DNA of 64,000 nucleotides. Origin: Frankia sp. RB7. GTDB taxonomy: Bacteria > Pseudomonadota > Alphaproteobacteria > Rhizobiales > Xanthobacteraceae. The notes beneath the pieces were generated by a model. The model saw only the letters and a program-made list of their open reading frames with translations, was not told the origin of the DNA and ran no database searches. Below, piece after piece: positions 41,600 through 50,702 of this stretch. Location of the stretch: positions 62,001 to 126,000 of the forward strand of contig JAUEPE010000018.1 of the NCBI GenBank assembly GCA_030403585.1, written 5' to 3'. How positions within the stretch are numbered: position 1 is the first letter of the stretch; each line of letters begins with the position of its first letter. The translations under genes and the position numbers were made by a program.

Positions 41600-42292
41600 T
41601 CATGCCAACTCGTCAATCCAGGCCGCGAGCGTGTCTAGCACCTCCGCGAGCGCTTCATCGTTGGTGCGTCCGGACTTTTTGAGCACCGCGAAGGAGTGGT
41701 CGCCGCCTTCAACCTCATGCAGCGTCGCCTTCGCGCCGAGCGCCGCGACGACGGGCTTGAGAAGGCCGAGATCGGCGAGCCCGTCGCGCGTGCCTTGCAG
41801 GAACAGCATGGGAATCTCGACATGGGCGAGATGCTCGGCCCGTTCCGTCGAGGGCTTCTTGTCGGCATGCAGGGGAAAGCCGAGGAAGGCGAGCCCCTTC
41901 ACACCCGGCAACGGCGCCTTGGCTTGCGCCTGCGACGTCATGCGCCCTCCGAACGACTTTCCGCCGGCGACGAGCGTCACGCTGGGACACAGCCGCGCCG
42001 CCTCCGCGACCGCCGCACGGATAGCCGCATGCGCGACCGCCGGCTGGTCGGGACGGCCCTGCTTGTTTTCCATATAGGGAAAATTGAAGCGGAACGTCGC
42101 GATCCCACGATCTGCGAGGCCCTCCGCGATCTTGTCCATGGATGCGTGCCGCATCCCCGCGCCGGCGCCATGTGCCAGAACGTAGCAGGCGCGCGCATTG
42201 TCCGGCTGCATCAGGATTGCCGAGACTGGGCCGATGCGTGCGATGTCGAGCCTGAGCTCTTTGATTTTGACGGCTTGGGTTTTGACAGCCAC
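41600..42292 (-). CDS. Alpha/beta hydrolase, dienelactone-hydrolase-like (TEX30/KANL3 type)
   Basis: About 230 residues. A GTG at 42292 with GGGATGG upstream is the likeliest start, but there is no ATG in this region. CYVLAHGAGAGMRHASMDKIAEGL (oxyanion loop) and VAGGKSFGGRMTSQAQ (nucleophile Ser in GKSFGG) place it in the TEX30/KANL3 group. FLQGTRDGLAD and a late VEGGDHSF supply Asp and His. It is predicted to be a cytoplasmic hydrolase of unknown substrate. Its stop faces that of the ketopantoate reductase, three bases away. Confidence 0.85.
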   Translation of the reverse strand: MAVKTQAVKIKELRLDIARIGPVSAILMQPDNARACYVLAHGAGAGMRHASMDKIAEGLADRGIATFRFNFPYMENKQGRPDQPAVAHAAIRAAVAEAARLCPSVTLVAGGKSFGGRMTSQAQAKAPLPGVKGLAFLGFPLHADKKPSTERAEHLAHVEIPMLFLQGTRDGLADLGLLKPVVAALGAKATLHEVEGGDHSFAVLKKSGRTNDEALAEVLDTLAAWIDELA

Positions 42293-42418
42293 AATCAACC
42301 ATCCCAACAGACGCGTTCCCGGCCGCCTTGGTAGCGTCACCGGCGCAGCCTGAAAACACAATAATTGCAGCAGTCGACTGGCCTGCCAAGCCGGCAAGCC
42401 GCATCAACCGAGGTAATC

Positions 42419-43564
42419 ATGACCTACCGCTCCTCCTGGATGACCGAAGAGCTCGATGTCTTCCGCGACCAGTTCCGGAAATATCTCGCCAAGGATCTGG
42501 CGCCGCATGCCGAAAAATGGCGCGAGCAGAAGATGGTCGACCGCTTCGCCTGGCGCGGGCTCGGCGAGATGGGCGCGCTGCTCGCGAGCGTGCCGGAGGA
42601 ATATGGCGGGTTGGGTGCGACCTTCGCCTATGACGCAGCCGTGCTGGACGACCTCGAAGGCACGGTGCCGGAACTGACCACCGGCGTCTCCGTGCACAGC
42701 GCCATCGTCGCCCATTACATTCTCAACTACGGCTCGGAGGAGCAGAAGAAGCGCTGGCTGCCGAAGATGGCCTCGGGCGAGATGGTCGGCGCCGTCGCCA
42801 TGACCGAGCCCGGCACCGGCTCGGACCTGCAGGCCGTGAAGACGACGGCGAAGAAGCAGGGCAATTCCTACGTCATCAACGGCCAGAAGACGTTCATCAC
42901 CAACGGCCAGGCTGCCGATCTCGTCGTCGTGGTCGCGCGCACCGGTGAGGCCGGCGCGAAGGGCCTTTCGCTGATCGTGGTCGAGACCGCAGGCGCAGAC
43001 GGCTACAAGCGCGGACGCAACCTCGACAAGATCGGCCTGCACGCCTCCGATACGTCGGAACTGTTTTTCGACAATGTCACGGTGCCGCCGGACAATTTGC
43101 TCGGCAAGGAGGAAGGCCAGGGCTTTGTCCAGCTGATGCAGCAGCTGCCGCAGGAGCGCCTCGCGCTCGCTGTCGGCGCCGTCGCCTCGATGGAGCGTGC
43201 CGTCAAGCTCACCGTCGAATACACCAAGGAGCGGAAGGCGTTCGGCAAGCCGCTGATGGATTTCCAGAACACCGCCTTCACGCTCGCCGAGCGCAAGACA
43301 GAGGCAATGATCGCGCGCGTCTTCGTCGACTGGTGCATCGAGCGCCTGGTCGCCGGGGATCTCGACACCGTCACCGCCTCGATGGCGAAATACTGGTGCT
43401 CGGACAAGCAGGTCCAGACGGCCGACGAGTGCCTCCAGCTGTTCGGCGGCTACGGTTATATGCAGGAATATCCGATCTCGCGCATCTTCATCGATTCCCG
43501 TATCCAGAAGATCTATGGCGGCACCAACGAGATCATGAAGCTGCTGATCGCGAGGTCGCTGTAG
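42419..43564 (+). CDS. Acyl-CoA dehydrogenase
   Basis: 381 residues from the ATG behind GAGGTAATC. It follows the standard fold: VAMTEPGTGSDLQAVKTTAKKQGNSYVINGQKTFITNG for FAD and substrate binding, ERLALAVGAVASMERAV, and the C-terminal YPISRIFIDSRIQKIYGGTNEIMKLLIARSL, where the Glu of YGGTNEI would be the catalytic base. It introduces the alpha,beta double bond into an acyl-CoA and passes electrons to ETF. It is a single gene, with an AraC regulator facing it from the right. Confidence 0.94.
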   Translation: MTYRSSWMTEELDVFRDQFRKYLAKDLAPHAEKWREQKMVDRFAWRGLGEMGALLASVPEEYGGLGATFAYDAAVLDDLEGTVPELTTGVSVHSAIVAHYILNYGSEEQKKRWLPKMASGEMVGAVAMTEPGTGSDLQAVKTTAKKQGNSYVINGQKTFITNGQAADLVVVVARTGEAGAKGLSLIVVETAGADGYKRGRNLDKIGLHASDTSELFFDNVTVPPDNLLGKEEGQGFVQLMQQLPQERLALAVGAVASMERAVKLTVEYTKERKAFGKPLMDFQNTAFTLAERKTEAMIARVFVDWCIERLVAGDLDTVTASMAKYWCSDKQVQTADECLQLFGGYGYMQEYPISRIFIDSRIQKIYGGTNEIMKLLIARSL

Positions 43565-43571
43565 GGCCCGT

Positions 43572-44552
43572 TCACCGCAACCTCCAATCACGCGGGCGGC
43601 AACCAAAACGCTGCTTGAAGCGCCGCGTGAAATGGGAGAGATCCGAAAAGCCCCAGTCGAACGCGATGGCCCCGATCGCGCGGCCGCCCAGCGCCGGATC
43701 CTTCAGGTCGGCCGCCGCGCCCACCAGGCGGCGATCCATCACATAGTCCGAAAACGTCGTGCCAGAGCGCTCGAACAGCTTGTGGACATAGCGCTCGCTG
43801 ATGCCGACCGCGCCCGCGACCCCCGCAACCGTCAACCCCGGCTCGCGCAACCGCTCGTGAATGGCGCGGCGCAGCGCCAGCACGGTGGCATCCGCGAAGC
43901 CTGCGGCTTCCGCCGTCTGCGCCCGCGAGCGGCGCGACAGGCTGAGCGCAACGAGGTCGAGCAGCACGTCGAACAGCCGAACGCTGTCCTCCTCCGCCAT
44001 CCGCAATGCACCGGCATTCAGGGAGCGTGCGGTCTCGACGATGAGATGACCGACATGAGGATCGTCGGAGACGCGCTCGGCCCTGAAATCGAACGACGGC
44101 GGCAACCGGTCGCGCAGGGCACGCGACGGCACCCAGAACGAAGCGACCTCCAGCGTCGGACCGCGATCGTGCAACAACGTCACCTCGCGGTCGCTGTCGA
44201 CAATGCCGACCTGGCCCCGCGACAAGCTGACCTCGCGGCCATCCTGGAGCATGCGGCAGCGCCCGGAGAGCTTGAAGTTGAGGTAGAAGCAGCTCTCGCG
44301 CGACGCCGCGATATCGGCACGCGAACGATTCACGGTGTGCTCGGGAAACATCACCCGGTTGATCGCGCCGGCGCCGAGCCCGATCGTCTCCACCTTGGCC
44401 GGGAAGCGTGACGTCGTCGCCGATTCCGGCGTCAGGTTCATGAAGGCCTGGCAGATCGCCTCGCGGTAATAGGAAAACTGCTCGTCCAGCCGCGTCTCCG
44501 CGGTGTTCCAGACGACGTGCCGCGGCCGGCTTGTGGAATCGACCTGTTGCAT
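43572..44552 (-). CDS. AraC-family transcriptional regulator
   Basis: 326 residues from MQQVDSTSRPRH, whose ATG at 44552 is preceded by GGAGTG. The N-terminal 200 residues are an AraC_binding_2 (FeaR-like) sensing domain with RGQVGIVDSDREVTL. The C-terminal 100 residues carry two helix-turn-helix units (GLTVAGVAGAVGISERYVHKLFERSGTTFSDYVMDRRL, then IGAIAFDWGFSDLSHFTRRFKQRFG). It is divergent from an esterase-like gene, and direct repeats lie in the gap. Confidence 0.94.
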   Translation of the reverse strand: MQQVDSTSRPRHVVWNTAETRLDEQFSYYREAICQAFMNLTPESATTSRFPAKVETIGLGAGAINRVMFPEHTVNRSRADIAASRESCFYLNFKLSGRCRMLQDGREVSLSRGQVGIVDSDREVTLLHDRGPTLEVASFWVPSRALRDRLPPSFDFRAERVSDDPHVGHLIVETARSLNAGALRMAEEDSVRLFDVLLDLVALSLSRRSRAQTAEAAGFADATVLALRRAIHERLREPGLTVAGVAGAVGISERYVHKLFERSGTTFSDYVMDRRLVGAAADLKDPALGGRAIGAIAFDWGFSDLSHFTRRFKQRFGCRPRDWRLR

Positions 44553-44618
44553 CGGTTCACTCCGAGACCAATCCGGTTCACTCCCAGCCAAGCGGAAAAT
44601 GGCCGGTCGGTTCACACT
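44553..44618. promoter_or_regulatory. Direct repeats between araC-type and esterase genes
   Basis: CGGTTCACTCC occurs at 44553-44563 and again at 44574-44584, exactly 21 bases apart (two helical turns). A partial third copy, CGGTTCACACT, is at 44608-44618. Paired direct repeats with this phase are how AraC-family dimers bind. The first copy carries the ribosome site of the regulator, which would allow autoregulation. Confidence 0.55.
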
Positions 44619-44710
44619 TCGCACAACAAGAATTGTCCGCCGCGCCTCGCGAGCGCCGCAAAGAACCCAGTTCATGCCGATCTAACCACATCCTGCGGAG
44701 GAGCCACAAC

Positions 44711-45436
44711 ATGTCGACCTACGTTCTCGTTCACGGCGCCTGGCACACCGGTGCCGAGCTCGAGCCTGTCGCGGCCCCCATCCGCGCCGCCGGCCATCAG
44801 GTCTACCTCCCGACCATCAAAGGTAACCGCCCGGGGGATGCCAAGACGACGGGATTGAAGGAAGCGATCCAGTCGATCGCCGACTATCTCGCCGAGAACA
44901 ATCTCAAGGACGTCATCCTGCTCGGCCATTCCTATGGCGGCATGATCATCACCGGCGTCGCCGACCTCGCGCCCGAGCGCATCCGCCGCCTCGTCTACTG
45001 GAACGCCTTCGTCCCCAACAACGGCGAGTCGCTCAACGACATGGTGCCGCCGCACTATATCGGGCTGTTCGACGCAATCGCGGCCGAGCGCGGCGACGGC
45101 TCGGTGGTATTGCCGTTCCCGATCTGGCGTGAAGCCTTCATCAACGATGCCGACGCCGCGACGGCGCAGCGCGCCTACGACGTGCTCAATCCGCATCCGC
45201 TGGCGACCTTCACCGACAAGATCGCGCTCAAGACCAGCCCGGCCGAGATGCAACTGGCAAAATCCTACATCAATTGCACCGAGGACACCGCGCTGCCGCA
45301 CAGCTATGGCTGGCACCCGCGACTATCGGAGAAGCTCGGCCTGTTCCGCCTGGTGCAGGTGCCGGGAAGCCACGAGCTGTGCTTTTCCGATCCGGCGCGT
45401 CTTGCAAAGGCGATCATAGAGGCTGGGCGCGACTGA
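44711..45436 (+). CDS. Alpha/beta hydrolase (methylesterase/hydroxynitrile-lyase-like)
   Basis: 241 residues from MSTYVLVHGAWHTGAELEPV, with GGAGGAG upstream. The nucleophile elbow GHSYGG is near residue 78. VYLPTIKGNRPGDAK and a late PGSHELCFSDPARLAKAI, with its His, resemble the plant-type esterase/hydroxynitrile lyase family and many bacterial esterases. It is cytoplasmic. It is divergent from the AraC-type regulator, which probably controls it. Confidence 0.9.
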   Translation: MSTYVLVHGAWHTGAELEPVAAPIRAAGHQVYLPTIKGNRPGDAKTTGLKEAIQSIADYLAENNLKDVILLGHSYGGMIITGVADLAPERIRRLVYWNAFVPNNGESLNDMVPPHYIGLFDAIAAERGDGSVVLPFPIWREAFINDADAATAQRAYDVLNPHPLATFTDKIALKTSPAEMQLAKSYINCTEDTALPHSYGWHPRLSEKLGLFRLVQVPGSHELCFSDPARLAKAIIEAGRD

Positions 45437-45628
45437 CGCGCGGCCGGGAAGGGCGAGACGACTCTCGGCGATTGCTGCACCGCAGGCCTTGGCGGCACAG
45501 CCCTTACCCGATCGCCAACGAATTCAGATCGGTGGAAGCAACCCTGCTTGTCACGTGTGGCTCCCCGCCTTACGCTGCCCGCCATCGGCAGCCGCGGTCT
45601 GGTCTCGCTTGCATCGGGAGAATTGCGA

Positions 45629-47239
45629 ATGGTTCACGTCTCGCGACGGAAACTGCTTCAGCTTGCGGCTGTTGCGCCATCGGCACTTCCCCTGGCCTGG
45701 ACGTCGGCTGCATCGGCTGCGGCCGGAAAGAAGACCCTGACTGCGGTGATGCAATCGGACCTTCGCGTCACCGACCCCGGCTTCACGACCGCCATCATCA
45801 CCCGCGACCATGGCTATATGGTCTACGATACTCTGTTCGGCATCGATTCCAGCTTCAAGGTGCAGCCGCAGATGGCCGACTGGACGATGTCCGCGGACAA
45901 GCTGACCTACACCTTCACCTTACGCGACGGCCTGAAGTGGCATGACGGAGCTCCGGTGACGGCGGAGGATTGCGTCGCCTCGCTGAAACGCTGGGGCACG
46001 AGCGTCGACGGCATGGCGCGCAAGCTGATGGACTTCACGGCCGGCATCGAAGCCGCAGACGCCAAGACGATCGTCCTCAAGCTGAAGGAGCCCTATGGCC
46101 TCGTGCTGGAGACGATCGCCAAGCCGTCGGCCGTTGTCGCCTTCATGATGCCGAAGCGGTTGGCGGAGACCCCGATCACCAAGCAGATTCCGGAGCAGAT
46201 CGGCTCCGGCCCGTTCAAATTCGTAGCGAGCGAATTCCAGCCCGGCGTGAAAGCCGTTTACGAAAAGAACACCGACTATGTGCCGCGCAAGGAGCCGGCC
46301 GAATGGACGTCGGGCGGCAAGGTGGTGAAAGTCGACCGCGTCGAGTGGATCACGATGCCGGACGCGCAGACCGCGCTCAACGCGCTGCAATCAGGCGATG
46401 TCGATTTCGTTGAAACGCCGCCGTTCGACATGCTGCCCACGCTCGAATCCAATCCGGACATCACTGTTTCCATCCTGAACAAGTTCGGCTTCCAGTCGTT
46501 CGGCCGGATGAATTTCCTGCATCCGCCGTTCGACAATGTGAAAATCCGCCGGGCCGCGATGCTCGCGATCAACCAGAAGGACGTGCTCGACGCGCAGATC
46601 GGCAATCCCAAATACTACAAGTTCTGCGGCGCATTCTTCATCTGCGACACGCCGCTCGCCAGCGACGCCGGCGGCGAGACCCTGATCAAGGGTAACGGCA
46701 TGGCGGACGCCAGGAAAGCGTTGGCTGAGGCCGGTTATGACGGCACGCCCGTGGTGATCCTGGCGCCAGGCGACCAGATCCTGCTGAAGGCGCAGCCGAT
46801 CGTAGTCGCACAGCTCCTGCGCGAAGCGGGTTTCAAGGTCGATCTTCAGGCGATGGACTGGCAGACCGTGGTCACCCGCCGCGCCAACCAGAAGTCGCCG
46901 AAGGAAGGCGGCTGGAACATGTTCTTCACCTACCAGGGCGCGGCCGACTCCTTGAACCCGCTGGTCAACGTCCCGATGGGCGGCAAGGGCACGAGCGGCG
47001 GCTGGTACGGCTGGTCCGAGGACCCCAAGCTCGAGCAGCTGCGCGACGCCTTTGCCCGCGCCACCTCACCGGAAGAGCAAAAGAAGATCGCTTTCGACAT
47101 ACAGAAGGAGGCCTACGACCAGGTGATCTACGTCCCGCTCGGCCAGTTCCAGGCGCCGAGCGCATGGCGCAAATCGCTCACCGGCGTGATCGACGGCCCA
47201 GCGACGCCGATGTTCTGGAATGTGGACAAGAACGAGTAG
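45629..47239 (+). CDS. Family-5 ABC substrate-binding protein (peptide/nickel type)
   Basis: 536 residues from MVHVSRRKLLQLAAVAPSA, a Tat-type signal, with GGGAG upstream. It has the long two-lobed SBP_bac_5 fold: DYVPRKEP, NALQSGDVDFVETPP, MLAINQKDVLDAQIG and VVAQLLREAGFKVDLQAMDWQTV. This family binds oligopeptides, nickel chelates, glutathione or sugars. No permease or ATPase genes follow, only a hairpin and a convergent gene, so it is an orphan binding protein in this window. Confidence 0.93.
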   Translation: MVHVSRRKLLQLAAVAPSALPLAWTSAASAAAGKKTLTAVMQSDLRVTDPGFTTAIITRDHGYMVYDTLFGIDSSFKVQPQMADWTMSADKLTYTFTLRDGLKWHDGAPVTAEDCVASLKRWGTSVDGMARKLMDFTAGIEAADAKTIVLKLKEPYGLVLETIAKPSAVVAFMMPKRLAETPITKQIPEQIGSGPFKFVASEFQPGVKAVYEKNTDYVPRKEPAEWTSGGKVVKVDRVEWITMPDAQTALNALQSGDVDFVETPPFDMLPTLESNPDITVSILNKFGFQSFGRMNFLHPPFDNVKIRRAAMLAINQKDVLDAQIGNPKYYKFCGAFFICDTPLASDAGGETLIKGNGMADARKALAEAGYDGTPVVILAPGDQILLKAQPIVVAQLLREAGFKVDLQAMDWQTVVTRRANQKSPKEGGWNMFFTYQGAADSLNPLVNVPMGGKGTSGGWYGWSEDPKLEQLRDAFARATSPEEQKKIAFDIQKEAYDQVIYVPLGQFQAPSAWRKSLTGVIDGPATPMFWNVDKNE

Positions 47240-47242
47240 CTT

Positions 47243-47268
47243 CCTCTCCCCGTTCTCACGGGCAGAGG
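47243..47268. terminator. Hairpin between convergent genes
   Basis: CCTCTCCCCGT pairs with ACGGGCAGAGG except for one central mismatch, with a four-base loop. It lies between the stops of the binding protein and the metallohydrolase and could end transcription from both sides. It resembles one arm of the longer repeat at 12604-12733. There is no long T-run. Confidence 0.5.
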
Positions 47269-47275
47269 CAAAGCC

Positions 47276-48415
47276 CTAGTTCGGATGCCACCAGCGGCCG
47301 CCGATGACGACACCTTCGGAGACGATCTTGCGATCGCCGATCAGGTGCTCGCCGACCACGTCCTCATAGTCGAACTGGCCTTGTTTCACCGAGATCAGCG
47401 TGGCATCGCCGACGCTGCCCGGCTTGAGGCTGCCGAGCTCGGGCCGCCGCAACGCCATTGCGGCGTTCTCCGTCGACGCCGCGATCACGTCCGACAGTGA
47501 CATGCCCATGCAGAGGAATTTCGACATCGTCGTCACCTGGTCGAAGGCCGGGCCGTCGATGCAGAGCTGATGGATGTCGGACGAGATGGTGTCCGGATAG
47601 AAGCCGTTGGCCAGCATGGCGCGCGCGGTCTTGAACGCGAACGAGCCCTTGCCGTGGCCGATATCGAACAGCACGCCGCGCTCGCGCGCATCCAGCACCG
47701 CTTTCTTCACCGTGCCCTGCGCGGTCGCCGGCGTGTTCGGGAACGGACGGAAGGCGTGGGTCAGCACGTCGCCGGGGCGCAGGCGGGCCAGCACATCTTC
47801 ATAGGTCGGGGGCGGATGATCGATGTGCGCCATCAGGGGCATGCCGACCTCGTCGGCGACCTGGAGCGCGATATCGAGCGGCACGGCGCCCGAGGTGCCC
47901 GAGGAATGCAGCCCGACGCGCACCTTGATGCCGACGATGAGGTCGCGATTGGCATCCGCGACTTTTGCCGCCTCGATCGGATTCATCAGCCGCAATTCCT
48001 CGCTCTCGCCGACCATGATCCGGTGCGAGAAGCCGAAAATGCCGGCATGGGAGACGTGGAGATAAGCGAGGATGCGGACCTGGCTCGGCTCGATCACATG
48101 CTTGCGGAAGCCCGCGAAATTGCCGGGGCCGGCGCTGCCGGTGTCGACCGAGGTGGTGACGCCGGAGGCGCGGCAGAATTCCTCGGCATCGATGCCGAGC
48201 GAGGTGCCGCCCCAATAGACGTGGGTGTGGAGATCGATCAGCCCCGGCGTTACGATGAGCTGCGAGACGTCGCGGACGTCTGTGCCTGGATCGGCCTTGA
48301 GCCCGCTGCCGACGGCGGCGACCCTGCCGCCCGAAAATGCGACATCCGTCACGGCATCGAGCTTCTGGGAGGGGTCAACGACCCGGCCGCCGCGCAGGAT
48401 CAAGTCGAAAGGCAT
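47276..48415 (-). CDS. Amidohydrolase/deacetylase-family metallohydrolase
   Basis: About 379 residues from MPFDLILRGGRVVD. An ATG one codon earlier is also possible, but GGAGAT spacing favours the second. The urease/dihydroorotase superfamily pattern is visible: LIVTPGLIDLHTHVYWG (HxH metal site), AHIDHPPPTYEDVLARLRPGDVLTHAFRPFP, IGHGKGSFAF and SSDIHQLCIDGP. It belongs to the deacetylase/dihydroorotase-like group (EF_0837/Atu3266 type), some members of which deacetylate acetylated hydroxy acids. It is convergent with the binding-protein gene. Confidence 0.88.
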   Translation of the reverse strand: MPFDLILRGGRVVDPSQKLDAVTDVAFSGGRVAAVGSGLKADPGTDVRDVSQLIVTPGLIDLHTHVYWGGTSLGIDAEEFCRASGVTTSVDTGSAGPGNFAGFRKHVIEPSQVRILAYLHVSHAGIFGFSHRIMVGESEELRLMNPIEAAKVADANRDLIVGIKVRVGLHSSGTSGAVPLDIALQVADEVGMPLMAHIDHPPPTYEDVLARLRPGDVLTHAFRPFPNTPATAQGTVKKAVLDARERGVLFDIGHGKGSFAFKTARAMLANGFYPDTISSDIHQLCIDGPAFDQVTTMSKFLCMGMSLSDVIAASTENAAMALRRPELGSLKPGSVGDATLISVKQGQFDYEDVVGEHLIGDRKIVSEGVVIGGRWWHPN

Positions 48416-48519
48416 CATTATCTCCGAATATAGCAAGCATGAACCGGGCCGTAAGATGCGCTTCCGGCCCGGTCGCTTTTGTCAGCAATTTTCACGCCCT
48501 TCAAGCAAATCGGCTGTGA

Positions 48520-50526
48520 TCAGTGCCCGTTTGGTCTGCGATCCGCGCGCGGCGCCTCCTCTTTCAGCCGCTCCAGCGCATCGGGCATCATGCGGCCGAA
48601 CATCGAGCTCAGCATCGCGGTCGGGATCAGGCCCGCATTGTTGCTTTCCTGCCCCTGCGCGCCGGACATCAGGAATTGCGGCACCAGGGGTTGGTTGATC
48701 TTGGTCAGGGCTTCCGCGAACTTCGCAAAGTTCTGCTCGGCCAGCCTGAATTCCGGTCCACCGTAAGCATCGACCGAGAGTTTTGTCGACTGAGCGTTGG
48801 CCGTACCGACCGCCAGCACACGATCGGCCTCGCCCTGGCCCTCGAGCCGTGATTGCTCGCCGACCGCGGCCGCCGTCACTTTTCGGGTCTCCGCGTCCTT
48901 CTGCGCGCGGGCGAACGCCGCAGCGCCCTCGTTCTCGTTCACCTTGATCTGGATCAGCGACTGCGTCAGTGCCGTCTGCGCCGCCGCGGTTGCCTTGGCC
49001 TCGTTGAGTGCGCGCTCCTGCACGGCGGCCTTCTCCTGTTCCTGATAGGTCTCGATCTGCTCGCGCGCGATCTGGCGCGAGCGTAGCTGGATCAGGATGT
49101 TCTCGATGGTGTGGTCGCCGGCCGCCGCGCGCGGCGTGCCGATCAATACTTCCTGAAGGTCGAGCGAATAGCTCTCGAACTTCGCCTTCATTTGCGCTGC
49201 CGATTCCTCCTGGATCTGTGCCCTGTTCTGCAGCAGCTCGATCAAGGTCATTTTCTGCGCAATGTTCTTGAAGAACGCGCTGACCATCGGGTCGAGCGTC
49301 TGCTCGACGAGCTTCTTCACGTCGCCGAAACGCTGGATGATCATCGGCGCCTTCTTGTAGTCGATATGCATCACCACCGAGAGCGGCAGCGTCGGCTCGA
49401 ACGCGTCCCGCGTGATCAGTGAGATCTCCGACAGGTTCTCATCCAGCTTCATCGCACCGACCTCGCCGCGCACCCATTTCAGGATGAAGTTGACGGTCGG
49501 AATGATCTCGATCTTGCCGGCATAGGTGTTGAACGCGTATTTGCCGGGCAGCAGCGGGTCCTTCCAGACACCGCGGCCGCCGTTGAGAACCAACTCGCCA
49601 TGGCGATACTGCTCGCCCGAGACGTCGTCGCTGTGCGGGCCGGTGTAGAAGATGACGACGCCGACATTGCCGACCGGGATCACCGTCTTCGGCACCGCCT
49701 CGACGGTCGCGAACAGGCGGTTGATGTACCAGGTGCCCTCGACGATGACCTGGAGCTGCCGGCCACGGTAGCCGCCGGCGCGCAGGAATTTCTCGGGCTC
49801 CTGGAAATTGTTGTGAAAGATCTCGTCGTCGCGCAGATCGGTGCCGACCTCCGGCGCGATGATCTCGCCGGGCGGCAACGACGGGCCGTCATGAATGGTG
49901 ACCACGCCGACCAGATCGTGATCCGCCGCGAGCACGACGGGCGTAAAGCCCCAGCGCTCGGCGATCGTCAGCTGCATGGCGTCGAGCACGCTGCGCTCCT
50001 GCCCGCTGAGGGCATGACCGTAGACGCGTTCGTCGGTGATGATCGCGAATTGCGTCGTGTTGATCGCATAGGTGCCTTCGCGCAGGATCTTTCGCTGCGG
50101 CCCCTTCTGGCCGCCGCCGAGCAGGAATCGGCGCACGTCCTGGAAATCCGCCTTGTCCTCGGTATCGTTGGCGCCGAGCACCTGGGAAGCGCCAAGCGGC
50201 GCACCGTCGCGCGCGAACACATAGGCGATCTTGCCCTGTCCGACCGTGACGAGATCCGATTTGTGGATCCGGTACATGAACGGAAAGAACACGTGAACGC
50301 CGCCACGCAGCACTTCCGGCTCATAACCGGCCTCACCGTTCAGCGCGATGAATCCGCCCTCGATCGATCCGCTCGTCGACCACAGCTTCTCGACGATGCC
50401 GACCTGATTGTTCGGAATGTAACGAAAGATGTTCGAAGCACGCAGCAGGATCACGAGCGCGATCGCCACTGCTGCCCAAAGCGCCGGCTGGATCAGCCAG
50501 GCGCCATTGAAACCATTGAGGTCCAT
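48520..50526 (-). CDS. Large SPFH/flotillin-like membrane protein
   Basis: 668 residues from MDLNGFNGAW. One N-terminal membrane helix (WAAVAIALVILLRASNIFRYI) is followed by a long insert and an SPFH (band 7) domain centred near 270-470 (GNVGVVIFYTGPHSDDVSG, LPLSVVMHIDYKKAP). Then comes an Ala/Glu-rich coiled region (QEQEKAAVQERALNEAKATAAAQT) and a C-terminal domain. Such proteins form oligomeric scaffolds in membrane microdomains. It is longer than flotillin and no NfeD gene is next to it. Confidence 0.88.
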   Translation of the reverse strand: MDLNGFNGAWLIQPALWAAVAIALVILLRASNIFRYIPNNQVGIVEKLWSTSGSIEGGFIALNGEAGYEPEVLRGGVHVFFPFMYRIHKSDLVTVGQGKIAYVFARDGAPLGASQVLGANDTEDKADFQDVRRFLLGGGQKGPQRKILREGTYAINTTQFAIITDERVYGHALSGQERSVLDAMQLTIAERWGFTPVVLAADHDLVGVVTIHDGPSLPPGEIIAPEVGTDLRDDEIFHNNFQEPEKFLRAGGYRGRQLQVIVEGTWYINRLFATVEAVPKTVIPVGNVGVVIFYTGPHSDDVSGEQYRHGELVLNGGRGVWKDPLLPGKYAFNTYAGKIEIIPTVNFILKWVRGEVGAMKLDENLSEISLITRDAFEPTLPLSVVMHIDYKKAPMIIQRFGDVKKLVEQTLDPMVSAFFKNIAQKMTLIELLQNRAQIQEESAAQMKAKFESYSLDLQEVLIGTPRAAAGDHTIENILIQLRSRQIAREQIETYQEQEKAAVQERALNEAKATAAAQTALTQSLIQIKVNENEGAAAFARAQKDAETRKVTAAAVGEQSRLEGQGEADRVLAVGTANAQSTKLSVDAYGGPEFRLAEQNFAKFAEALTKINQPLVPQFLMSGAQGQESNNAGLIPTAMLSSMFGRMMPDALERLKEEAPRADRRPNGH

Positions 50527-50702
50527 AGCTCTTCTCCACAATTCGCGACTGGGCGGCCGTGCTAACCAGGGCCACACCCCAGAATTGCGGGAGCGGAGAT
50601 GTGAATACGGGCTCGGCTTCGCAAGCAGCCTGTTGCGCGGAGCAGTGCCGATCTTTTTTTATTGGGGACTTGACGAGCGGGAAAACCGAGAGAATTGCCG
50701 AC

